A DNA stretch of 64,000 nucleotides from Paracyclopina nana (Eukaryota; Arthropoda; Copepoda; Cyclopoida; Cyclopettidae): assembly GCA_019096065.1 (NCBI GenBank), contig JAGUCH010000001.1, positions 3,038,001 to 3,102,000 on the forward strand. Direction: 5' to 3'. This document shows positions 54,621 to 64,000 of this stretch, in pieces (position 1 is the stretch's first letter; each line of letters opens with the position of its first letter). The position numbers and the translations under genes are program-made. Under the pieces are notes generated by a model. The model worked only from the letters and a program-made list of their open reading frames with translations. It did no database searches and had not been told where the DNA came from.

Positions 54621-57600
54621 CAAGAGTAGGCAATTAAGGCCAAATTGGTGCAAAAAATGGTAGTCGTCCAAGTAGCTGGAGCCACGCTAGCTACTTTCAG
54701 CAGTTCGTGTATTAATGTAAGGAACCGATGAAATAGTCCCCTAGCTTAAAATAATTGCTTGACATTAACCTGGGCGATCCAGTTTGTCATGGCAACTTTG
54801 TTCCTCGATGTGTCTATGTCATTAGAACTCCCGAGCAACATGAGCTGTTAGTGGAACCAAAAGTCATCATCGCAGTAGCAGAACTCATGACGACATGCAA
54901 CTTGTCCTTGCGGTGAAAATATCATTTCTCTGATTACTTTCAGCCTTCCCCAGCTTTCCCATATTTGCTCTAAAGCCAGCGCAAATAGATCAACCGGCGT
55001 ATGTGCAACAATGTACTAAGTGACATGCAAACTTGACTAAGGTGGTAAACCTGCTCATTGAATGCCATCTCCCTTATTACAAACAGTATGTCACGAGCTT
55101 TATCCGCGTGCGCTTTATGGAGTGCAGGTTATTGTAATGGCAAAAATCAGCTTCGCTGCTATAAGGCGTTGCCAGAATAATGCCAAGAAAAGGATCGCGT
55201 TTGCGAATATCATGTGGCAAAAATGCAACGGCCCTGTATTCAAATGAGGTCTCTCCCGAAATCAAATCTGATTATATGTTGCATTTGCTGATAAAAGCGC
55301 TTTTCACTCTGGCTACCTTCCCCCTTTATTGAAAATAGCGAATCTTTGCCATCTAAACCGAGCTTACTCAACAATTTCAACTGCAGTAAGTTACAATTAC
55401 TGCCTCGTCAGTATATGCTCTTACTTTCCCCTGGCAAAGGACACAAGTTGTTGGTACTGTGGAAGTAGTTTATTTTTTGGCAAAAATGCTGCAAGAAGAA
55501 CAGCTCAGTTAAGCTTGGGGACTCGTCCCTGATTTATTATAGTATCACTTACGTAGTACATAGCGTTGCAACACCGAAGATTTAGTTGCAACTTCCTCAA
55601 AATCGCTGCACGTCTAAGCAAAGCTGTAAGCACCGGAAATTTGGAAATCATTTGGCGCTGCGTGCGGCAGCAGCTAAGAGGTGGAAAAATGCCTGGTTCA
55701 CTATGCAATACTCGACCCATATTCGGAATGATCGGCATCGAACACACAATTTCTAGGCTACCGCACACACCCCTATGTTCTTAGCTTTCTATTTTCACGA
55801 TCATAAGCCATATCTGCAATTCTGACAGCTATTCTTTTTTTTCCTGACTGCAGTTGTTTTTCCCTGACCGGTGGTTAACGAAGGATAAGAACTACCGCCA
55901 TTCAATGCACTTCACCAATGTTTACTGCATATTTTACAGGGAAATAGTGAGCTCTTTTTTAAGCGAGGGTAACCTAGCAAAAGTGGGTTGTAAAGTATTT
56001 GAAGTGAGTCGTTGTACATATCCGCATCAACCGCATGCTGTTTGAGGAGTTTCCTCACTCAATTTGCACTTGGCGTGCGTAAAATACTGTTTATTCACGA
56101 GTTTTGAGCGGGGAAAAATTAAAAAGATAATCTGCCGCATGAATATTCAAATATTATCCGAGCTCCTCAAATCAATTACGTTCGTTTGATTATGTGCCGG
56201 TCATATCATAATCCGGTCTGATAAGGGACAACTTTTACCTTGGGGCAGCAGCAAAAAGAAATCTCAGCTTTGTCGCAAAAGCTTTTGCGCAAATACTAGA
56301 TTCAACTTTTTTGTTTATCAAACAAGCACCTTGCGTGGGTTACAAGTTTTCATATTTAATAATCAATTTGGGCGCTTCATGATTTCCCGATCAAATGGGC
56401 ATAAATCATGCATAAATGTTGACCCTTCATACGGCCTACTTTCTTACCGAATTTTGTTAGGAACGTGCTCCCTTTTTGCGCAACACTTTTCCTTCGTAAT
56501 CCAATTTGAATACTTGGGTATAGGGAAAACAAGGCAGCAGGTGGCAAAAATTGTCTCAGATGTGATTGTTCCTCCGGCCACGTTTTGAGTGAAACTGTTT
56601 TTCACCTTATCGGAAAGAAAGCAAAACGCAGTCTGCATAAAAGAAGCAGGCATAAACCGAAGAAGGAGAGAGCTTTCCAAAAAGAAGGCGGTGGTTGTTG
56701 TTCCTCGTTGTTGGCAGTGCGCTTCTGTCGGATACAAGTGTTGATATGCGGCATAGTTGTACCTACGAAGAACGGTTGGAAATAATCTTGAGCATGACTT
56801 GCATGACATTAACGGGCTCTTTAGATGTAGCTTACTACTTGATTGCCTGTGCTGTAATTTCCTTACTTTTTCTGCTCCCGAAGCTAATAACAGCAGGCTG
56901 CTATGATACACGTGTGTATCATGCAGCACAAACGTATAGTGGTACCAAGATACTAGGCTTTATCTATATAGCGAAGATTTGGCCACCTTCCCTCTTAGTT
57001 TTTGTTTTTACTAGCCGCGATGTGTCTTTGTCGGCTTCAACCGTCATCCCGGGCTATGGGCACTCTTCGGCCTCGTCGACCTTGGCCATTTTCCGAGGTT
57101 GGGAGAGGCCGTTGGGCGCAGGTTGCGCTTCCAATGTAGCGGCCGTATAACGTCGCGTGAAAGACACCGCCGGCCCCTAATTGCGTCATTAATGGGTGAC
57201 AGCCCGTTTTATAATAATAATGAAGGTGCTTTGCTTCCATCCTGATGATTTTCTTTGGTCGCTCGGCAGGAGCAAAAGCGGCGGCCATCGGACCTTAGCC
57301 GAAGATCAAAGGGACCGCCGGCTCTGGGTGTGAGGCGGTGCCTTTGAGCTGTAGCCATTATGTAAACAAGCGGACACTTTGATCTCGCCGACCATGTCGA
57401 AGCAACACAAAGCCAATCTATGCCGAGCTGCGGGAGCCAAGGAGTTTGGGGTGGAAAAATAGCCGCAAAAATGACAGGGGGTGTGTATAGCAGTCGTCGT
57501 CGCAGAAGAAACGCGCTCTTGAGCTCCCAAAGCACTTCATATATGCTGTATATACTGTATACAGTATAGTATGGTGCGCGAGCTTGCGCATCATCCTGCG

Positions 57601-59000
57601 CCTCCGAGACCAGCTCCATTCCGCTCAGTTCGACGTTAGTCGCCAATCCAGCAAGAGATGTATGCATGTCGGCCGAAACCACATTGACTGCTATCGAAAC
57701 CACGTACACTACTGCCACAGCTCGCAAAAAGTAAGTGCAATTCAGCGTCACAGCTAATTACTACGTACGCGCGCGGCGTCTCTTAGCATCTCTTGATAGC
57801 TGTCTCGATAATTAAGTGGAGCCGCCATATTATCTATTTTACTTTATGGTCATCAGCAGCTTTCATCTCAAGCTACATGTTCAGAAATCTGCGAGTCTAA
57901 GTATCTGTGGGCATTGGAAGAGCCTTGCTCGTAACCATATAGGCAGGTATTCCTATATTGGCGTGAAAAAGCGAATTTTTCTGTATTTTATTTGTTGTCC
58001 ACGTGCTCGAATGATCGCCGTTGATGACCAAGATGCACTCGTGGGAACAATCGATGATGCAGTTAAAGGACGAACAGCTGGTAGAGAGTGCGCGCCGGTC
58101 AAACGCGCCGACTCGCCCATAAACATCGCGTAATTGCTCTTTCGTCGACAAATGAATTTGGGTGATTCAAAACGCGATGATTTTTTGGCGAGAGTCGTTA
58201 GAGATGATAGCCAGCTCATGTGGCAAGAAGGCATAGTGTGTCTCTAATAGGTGGAACAAGCCGCCCTATGATTTTTGCCGACATCAAAGGCACCGCCGAC
58301 AAGCTCACACAATGCTGCTGCTGCTGCTGCGGGAGGATCTCTTCTAAGACTACTAAAGATGGATGGATAGCTTGGTAGCAGGCCAAAAGTGCTCATTAGG
58401 AGCAAAAAACGGCGACACTCCTCGCGTGACTTTTTACCCATTCTCCGTAGCATTCGCTTTACTGTAGGACATACGCCCTTTGGCCCCAGGCGACTGGCTG
58501 ATTTTTCTGCTGCTCCCCCCTTCAATTTCATTGCAAGTTTTGATTTTGTCGTTGCTGAAAACGACGACGACGACCAAGTCGGCACTTTCAAACGAATTCG
58601 TTTGCAAATGGAGGGAGGGGTGGCAGTTCTCCAATTTATCGAAAGCCCCCACGACCGAACGACCGAACACCTGGGCCAAAATCGGAGGACTTGTTCCGGT
58701 CAATAATGCTAAGTGGGCCACAGGTGCTGCGCCGCCGGTCAGTGTCGCAGCAGAAGAGCTGCCAGGGGAAAAAAGGAGTGGCTGGCCGTGATTTATGACA
58801 GTTAGCTCCCATCGCAAATCCTTGTCCATCAAATAATAAAAAGTGACCCATGAAAGAGATACCGCGCGGGGAGCAACCTGACCCTTCTGCACTCCTCGCG
58901 CGAGGAGGATCAAATCTCCAAGATCTCTTTATAGTAGTAGTGCTATTGTGCGCGCGCGGCTGGCTATCGCTGCTGACCGCGGTTGACCGGCGTAGTGGCT
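54621..59000. other. long intergenic region between the K2P channel and Notum
   Basis: No gene could be supported. Composition becomes GC-richer and CpG-richer in 57000-57750 and 58250-58950, which may be regulatory DNA for Notum. It contains an 18-bp palindrome at 57551-57568 centred on CTGTATACAG. Confidence 0.5.
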
Positions 59001-59005
59001 ACTGG

Positions 59006-59039
59006 TCAGTCACTAGTACAGAGTCCACCCGTTCAGACG
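59006..59039 (+). promoter_or_regulatory. Inr + DPE core promoter of Notum
   Basis: TCAGTC sets +1 at 59008. AGACG lies exactly at +28 to +32 (59035-59039), with G at +24. Both elements match the arthropod consensus at the required spacing. The start codon is 55 nt downstream, so the 5' UTR would be very short and unspliced. Confidence 0.75.
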
Positions 59040-59062
59040 TGATTGCATTTATACTTTTCAGG

Positions 59063-61385
59063 ATGTCGTTCAGCCAAATCACCCGCTCGCTTCTAGTCAT
59101 CGGTTGTGTCTTGAGCGCCCTCTGCGTCCTCCTCGCCCACTCGCAGCCTGCTTCTCCAGCCTCCAGCAACAAGGACAGCAGCAGCAGCCTCCAGCACCCT
59201 CCTGACCCAGAAAGCCTCCCACCAGACACGTTTCGGAAGCTGGCTCAGGCCCTCTATCATCGGGGCGACAAGGAGGAGAATCGGCTGCAGCGAAAGTTCT
59301 TCTACAACTCCAGCGTGACCTGCAATGATGGCAGTGTCGCAGGATACTACATTCGCAGAAACTACCAGAGCAAAAAGTGGATCGTTTTCCTCGAAGGTAT
59401 GTTGTAGCAGCTCATTCGGTCCTTTATGGCCAAGATTACTATGAGGTGATTTTTCAGGCGGCTGGATTTGCCATGATCCCATGAGCTGCCAGGAAAGGGC
59501 TGCCAGGGAGAAGCACTTGATGTCCTCCGATCGATGGACGACAGTCAAGTCCGTGGGGGGAATTTTGAGCGCAGATCCCGAGGAAAATCCCCATTTCGCG
59601 GACGCCAACCACGTCTTCGTGCCCTACTGCTCCAGTGACTCCTGGTCGGGCACAGCCTCGCAGCGCAACCCCGACGGCCACACGTTCATGGGCAGGCAAA
59701 TTGTGCAAGAAGTGATTCGCGAGCTGTCCGACTTCCAGCAGCTGCTTTTCGGCGAGGAGCTCTTTTTGGCCGGCAGCTCGGCCGGCGGCACCGGAGTCCT
59801 CGTCAACGTGGACTTTGTGTCGGGCATGGTTGCCAAGCATGGCGTGAGGGTGAGGGGCATCGTGGACAGCGGATGGTTCCTCGACAACGACCCCTTCACC
59901 ACGGACTCGAGCTCGGTGATTCAGTCGCTCAAGCAGGGCATCAAGCTGTGGCAAGCCAACGTCAACGACGACTGCGCCAAAAACTACCCAGGAGAGCTCT
60001 GGGAGTGCTACATCGGCTACAAGGCTTTCCCTTTCATCAAAAGTGAGGCTTTGGAAACTGTGCATAAAATGCGGCTAGATAACTAATGCTCCATCACTCT
60101 TTTGCAGCTCCTCTCTTCATTTTCCAATGGCAGTTCGATCGGTTCCAGCTGTATGCAGACAACGTGGCAGTGCCCGCATCACCCGACCAGTGGAACTACA
60201 TCCACGGCATGGGGTCCAATTTGAGGTCGACGTTCAGCGAGGTCTCCGCCGTGTTCAGCCCGGCCTGCATCGCTCACGAGGTCATCACCAAGATGGAATG
60301 GACTGAGGTGCAAGTGGATGGCGTCACCCTGCCAGACGCCCTTTGGTGCTGGTCGTCGTCGCTCCCTGACGCCGTCAACCATAATCTGGAGATCAGCAGC
60401 ATAATCCAGGAGCCACACCGCTCCAATGCTCGGAAGATTTCGTCTTTGTCTAACGAAGTGCTTTCGAATGCCGACGACAACCGACAACGGTAAGGACCAT
60501 TAAAACCTGGCTGAAATTAACCATTAATATTTTTTTTGTTGTACACAGGGCCATGTTGGCAGACGCGCCCAAGAGGTCGATCGAGCAGTACAAACTGGCC
60601 TCCAATCTGGTCAAATCCATCCAGCCCGAGGACGAGGCTGAGAGCAAGAACAGCCTCAACACGAGGCTGCATAAGAAGACGTACAAGCACAAGGTCGTGG
60701 ACAATCGGACGGGCAGCTTTGAGAGCCGCAAGGAGGAGAAGCGGCGGAGACGGCGGCGGAGGCAAAGGCAGATTCTCAAGTGCAAGGAGGGCAACGAGGG
60801 AGCCTGCAAGAAGTTGAAGCAGTTGGAGGACGAGGAGGAGGCCTTGAGGGCAAACAGCGACCTCATCCGCAGCCTGGACCGCAGGAGCTCCAGAAAGAAT
60901 CTCGAAAACAAGCTCACCAAAGAGCAGAGAAGGGAGTTGAAGCGTGAGCGAAAACGGCTGCGAAAAGAGGCCAAAAGGAGGCGACGGCTGCTGAGGCAAC
61001 AAGAGAAGAAGAAGAGGAACAAGAAGAATAAGAAAAGGAACACGCGGAGCATAAGAACGAGCAACTTGCAGCAGCAGCAGCACCAATGCAGGACCAAGTT
61101 CATTGATTCCTGCAGCTGGCCGCATTGCAATCGATCCTGCCCAAAATTAAAGAATCCCGAGACAGGTAAGAATGACTGATGAGCTCAATCATTGCCCAGA
61201 ATCCAACACTTTCTTCTTTTCTTCCTGCAGGTCAAGAAATAGACTTTCTTTCTCTGCTCAAGTCGTTTGGGCTAGAAATGGGCAGCGTGGCAAGGGCGAT
61301 TGGCGTGGACATCAATACCCTCAACAACATGGACAAGGGCGTTCTACTCGAGCTCTTGACGTCCCAGGGAAACAATGGCAATTAA
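59063..61385 (+). CDS. Notum: Notum, palmitoleoyl-protein carboxylesterase (Wnt deacylase)
   Basis: Exons 59063-59396, 59458-60042, 60108-60489, 60549-61165 and 61231-61385 (introns 59-65 bp) give 690 residues. A signal peptide covers about 1-27 (LLVIGCVLSALCVLLAHS). The alpha/beta-hydrolase fold follows: WIVFLEGGWICHD, the nucleophile elbow GSSAGGTG with the catalytic Ser near 218, VRGIVDSGWFLDN, and FQWQFDRFQLYADNV with the expected Asp. The His is in CIAHEV near 361. Notum removes the palmitoleate from secreted Wnt and so ends signalling. After the catalytic part is a basic Arg/Lys-rich insertion of about 200 residues, then a conserved Cys segment (CSWPHCNRSCPKL) and a final DFLSLL-type tail. 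The fly protein also has a long C-terminal extension, vertebrate Notum does not. The call is secure. Confidence 0.95.
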
Positions 61386-61547
61386 CAGCAGCAACCCTTA
61401 ATAGTCATACTTTACAACCACGTTCAAATTCGTTCTGATCAATTCTTGTCTTGCCCTCAGTCTATTATACTACCACTACTAAATGTCTATGCCAAAGCAG
61501 ATTGTAAACTCAATGATATTTCTATATATAGGTATTATTATTATCAT

Positions 61548-61575
61548 TTTAATATATAGAGAGAAAAGTAATAAA
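61548..61575. terminator. crossed poly(A) signals of Notum (+) and sulfotransferase (-)
   Basis: Notum's AATAAA is at 61570-61575, 185 nt after its stop and 22 nt before the sulfotransferase stop codon. On the minus strand ATTAAA occupies 61553-61548. Each signal lies beyond the other, so the transcripts must overlap if both are used. Confidence 0.55.
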
Positions 61576-61596
61576 GGCATATTGTCTTAAGTTAGC

Positions 61597-63015
61597 TCAG
61601 ATTGAATGCTCCGGGTAGTGCAGCCTAGCTAACACCTTTTGGCACTGCTCAGATTTGTCCTGGATGTTGTCCAGCAAATAGGAAGGTATCTCGTTTTTCC
61701 AGTGATCATGCGTGAAATTCCCTGATCGGTAGGTGGAGTAATACCGAAATCCCCCCTTGTCAAGGAGCGTGTTCAATTTTTTGGCTTTGAAAAATTGCCG
61801 CCGCCTCTCGTCCTTGATCTGGTCGTAGAAGTCCGAGAAGGGCTGAGTGCCATCCGGATTAAGCCTCACCTTTATCCGGGGCTTTTTTCTCCTCACCACC
61901 TCCCCTGGCAGAGTTTTATCCCATCTGGGCTGCACATCCTCTTCCTTGTGCTGCTCCAATGCATAGTACGGAAATCGGAGCAAATATGAAATGTTCAAGA
62001 ATTGATACAGCTCTTCGACGACTTTCTCTTTGTGCTCCACCAAGTCTTCAAACTTGACAATTTTGACCCTGGACTGAACAAGTTCAACATTTTCAATTGC
62101 GTCCAGGTTTTTGTTAATGAGTCGGCACATGTGATCCTCTGTGGTGTAATCACTTGGCCAGTAATCCGGAGACACTAGGAGCGATGTTAAAACAGCTCTG
62201 GGATCCCGCAAAAGCATAATCACCTTGTAGTCCGGATCAATGGTGGAGTTCGCACCTTTTCTCAGATCATCTATTAGTTCGAAGATGTTCAACCGGATTG
62301 TCTTCATCACCCTCAACTTGGTGGATTTGCAGTCATCTCGAGATTTCTTCAAGTACACTTTCGAAAACATCATTGGAGTTAAACGGCCTTTGGACCTGCC
62401 CATAGCGGGTTCAGGCTGCTTGAATACAAAATTCCGAGCATGCTCGTTTGCCATAATGTCATAGTAGTCTGAGAAATTGCACGACATAAATTGGGAAATC
62501 ATTCTGAGCTTTTCATGTGGAGGTGCGAATTTTCTGAATCGTGGGTCCTTCTTGACGACTCCTGGTGGTTGCTTCTTCATGTTCCTAGCGATAAGCTTCA
62601 ATTGGGAATCTCTGCGGCGGCTTGGAGGTTTCTCGTAAAGAAATCGCAGCGGCTCCTGCCACAATGCAGTTCTGGGTGGGGAAGACAGAATGTCAGCTAA
62701 ATAAGTAGATCCGGATCTGGGAGTCACTGCGAGAAGTATCACTTTGATCACTTTTTGCCGTTGTAATTTATCGTAGACGTCCGACTCGAAAAGATTCGCG
62801 GTGGTCATCACTTTTCTCTCTCTTTTGGTTGACTTTGCTGCCACCTCTGTGTTGGGTTGTGATTGATGGACTTCCGGAATGGTTCTTCTGGCAATAATAC
62901 CACTTCTCCCTGGGCATGCATCATAAACCAAATAATACACTGAGAAGGTAGTAAAAAGAGCAACAAGGTAGAAAAGTGCCCAAAAAGTGCCCATCAACCT
63001 TCGTAAACGACTCAT
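61597..63015 (-). CDS. Golgi carbohydrate sulfotransferase (GST family)
   Basis: A single exon encodes 472 residues. It is a type II membrane protein: a short basic N-terminus (MSRLRRL), one membrane span at about 9-31, a stem, and a lumenal catalytic domain. The 5'-phosphosulfate loop VTPRSGSTYLADIL is at about 97-110, and the 3'-phosphate site LLRDPRAVLTS at about 268-278. Later conserved parts include IVKFEDLVEHKEKVVEELYQF. The layout matches galactose/GalNAc/GlcNAc 6-O-sulfotransferases, which transfer sulfate from PAPS to glycans in the Golgi. Which sugar is modified cannot be told from sequence. Several N-glycosylation sequons are present (NFS, NIS, NFT). It is convergent with Notum. 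A link to Wnt-binding glycans would be speculation. Confidence 0.9.
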   Translation of the reverse strand: MSRLRRLMGTFWALFYLVALFTTFSVYYLVYDACPGRSGIIARRTIPEVHQSQPNTEVAAKSTKRERKVMTTANLFESDVYDKLQRQKVIKVILLAVTPRSGSTYLADILSSPPRTALWQEPLRFLYEKPPSRRRDSQLKLIARNMKKQPPGVVKKDPRFRKFAPPHEKLRMISQFMSCNFSDYYDIMANEHARNFVFKQPEPAMGRSKGRLTPMMFSKVYLKKSRDDCKSTKLRVMKTIRLNIFELIDDLRKGANSTIDPDYKVIMLLRDPRAVLTSLLVSPDYWPSDYTTEDHMCRLINKNLDAIENVELVQSRVKIVKFEDLVEHKEKVVEELYQFLNISYLLRFPYYALEQHKEEDVQPRWDKTLPGEVVRRKKPRIKVRLNPDGTQPFSDFYDQIKDERRRQFFKAKKLNTLLDKGGFRYYSTYRSGNFTHDHWKNEIPSYLLDNIQDKSEQCQKVLARLHYPEHSI

Positions 63016-63144
63016 GTCGAACTGACGTATAGAAAGCCCAAAAAAAGGACTATCTACCTCCAGGATGAATTATTAACCACAATTGACCCTCAAAGCCCTG
63101 CTTTTATTTTTGCTGGTTTCTGATCGAAGTATAGCACTGACATT

Positions 63145-63150
63145 TTTATT
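63145..63150 (-). terminator. AATAAA poly(A) signal of the innexin gene
   Basis: On the minus strand, 104 nt after the stop at 63254. A second copy is at 63108-63103. Both are within 140 bp of the sulfotransferase ATG, so the two same-strand genes are tightly spaced. Confidence 0.55.
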
Positions 63151-63253
63151 GTGTTTTCCGTGACCAGCTCTGCATTAAGTACACGTAATCATTTGCGCCT
63201 TTCATAAATCAGTTTAAATACAGCCTAGTTTGCAGGGTCCTGCTAAAAAGTGG

Positions 63254-64000
63254 TCATGCAGCGTTGTAGGACATGGCTATTTTCTGGTGATGTCTCCTTC
63301 GCCCAGTTCCTCCGTTGGTCTCCGACCCGACCACAGAGACATTATTGACGTCTTCATCCTCGTCGGAATCCTCGCTGAAATCGGCTCCGTTTTGGTGAGC
63401 TGCACCTGGTCTTCTGTGGCGGCGGCGTTCTTCCCTCTGAGCCCTCTTCTCCTTGAGCGTAAAATCCCGCTCAATATGCCTCAATAGATAGCGGAAAAAG
63501 TGCGTGTTTGAATTCCTCCCCAATTGATAGAGCACCCACCAGTCCCCGAGATAGCAGTTGGACAAAATCCTCTTGACAGTTTTCAGGTCTGACGATTTGA
63601 ACATGCGAGCACGAAGGACCAGCAGCACCGCTCTAATTTAAGATAGCACAGAAATCAGGCTGAAATTGAAAGCTGCAATTGGATCATCATCACCTCGAGT
63701 AAGGCATGACTATGGTGAAAAGGCGGTAGATCAAATGGATCGCTGTGATGCCAGTAATGAAAAAAAGCCAAAACCACAGGAGCAAGTAAATCTTCTCGTT
63801 GATTATGTTGAGTGAAAGCACACAGAGGCTATTGAACTTTTGCTCCCCGGCAGCCGTGCCAACACTGTGAAAAGTGCAGCTATGTGCGCGGAAAAAGGGC
63901 AATATGTGAGCAAAGCCATAAACTTCATTCATTATGGTAGCATGGTAGTACCTTGTGACAGTCGGAAATACAGTGCACATTGGGTTTGGCAAGTCTCTCC
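63254..64000 (-). CDS. innexin (gap-junction protein), C-terminal part, partial
   Basis: The last two coding exons are visible, from the right edge to 63694 and 63632-63254, with a 61-bp intron. The gene starts beyond the window. Innexin hallmarks: NPMCTVFPTVT, a Cys-containing extracellular stretch, NSLCVLSLNIINEKIYLLLW leading into the fourth membrane span (FWLFFITGITAIHLIYRLF), and a cytoplasmic tail including NCYLGDWWVLYQLGRN. The tail is long and charged (Arg-rich then Glu/Asp-rich) and ends SYNAA. Innexins form gap junctions and hemichannels in the plasma membrane of invertebrates. The paralogue cannot be assigned from this part. Confidence 0.93.

Noticed and set aside
56444..56929. Minus-strand open frame of 161 codons in the K2P-Notum spacer
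   Set aside because: Low-information translation, no domain, no splice or promoter support, and overlapping open frames on the other strand.
57209..57751. Minus-strand open frame of 180 codons whose start resembles a signal peptide (possible neuropeptide precursor)
   Set aside because: The frame begins with GTG, not ATG, and no acceptor or upstream signal exon was found. No dibasic-flanked repeated peptide is present and the rest looks random.

Overview
The window is a piece of arthropod nuclear genome. The evidence is GT-AG introns (many only 55-110 bp), AATAAA poly(A) signals, Inr/DPE core promoters, an innexin, and clear homologues of tincar, osa and Notum, which are familiar from insects and crustaceans. 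A crustacean or a hexapod fits. I cannot name the species. All gene models were assembled by hand from reading frames, splice consensus and phase, and none is backed by RNA data.

Layout from left to right. 1-2.24 kb: 5' coding exons of a p90 ribosomal S6 kinase (RSK), minus strand, running off the left edge. 3.1-7.3 kb: Regnase/ZC3H12-type RNase, plus strand. 8.6-10.8 kb: UBF-like multi-HMG-box protein, plus. 11.2-13.3 kb: Mahogunin-type RING E3 ligase, minus, intronless in its coding part. 14.1-15.8 kb: LEO1 of the Paf1 complex, plus. 15.9-18.2 kb: two tandem secreted cysteine-rich proteins, minus, each with three copies of a C-x6/9-C-x7/16-CC motif; I do not recognise the family. 19.5-31.5 kb: Osa/ARID1 (BAF250) in 16 coding exons, minus. 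35.5-44.2 kb: tincar, plus, with an Inr+DPE promoter. 45.8-53.6 kb: a two-pore-domain K+ channel, minus, with two alternative first exons and a first intron packed with nested inverted-repeat elements. 59.0-61.4 kb: Notum, the Wnt deacylase, plus, with an Inr+DPE promoter. 61.6-63.0 kb: intronless carbohydrate sulfotransferase, minus. 63.25 kb to the right edge: the 3' part of an innexin, minus.

Gene packing varies strongly. The left third is compact, with close divergent pairs (RSK/Regnase, Mahogunin/LEO1) and convergent pairs (UBF/Mahogunin, LEO1/Cys-rich). In LEO1/Cys-rich and in Notum/sulfotransferase the poly(A) signals of the two genes lie 8-20 bp apart or are crossed, so the mRNAs should overlap tail to tail. 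The middle and right contain long non-coding stretches (31.5-38 kb and 53.6-59 kb) and a set of non-autonomous DNA transposons. Two hAT-like MITEs and one MULE-like element have recognisable target-site duplications. Others are recognised only by long inverted repeats, and one of these encloses a tRNA-Arg(UCU)-like sequence.

The genes do not form one pathway. Notum and Osa both bear on Wnt signalling, and UBF, LEO1 and Osa are all transcription or chromatin factors, but I see no evidence of a functional cluster apart from the tandem cysteine-rich pair. The most novel-looking items are that pair, the duplicated TM1-encoding first exons of the K+ channel, and the nested palindromic elements in that channel's first intron.
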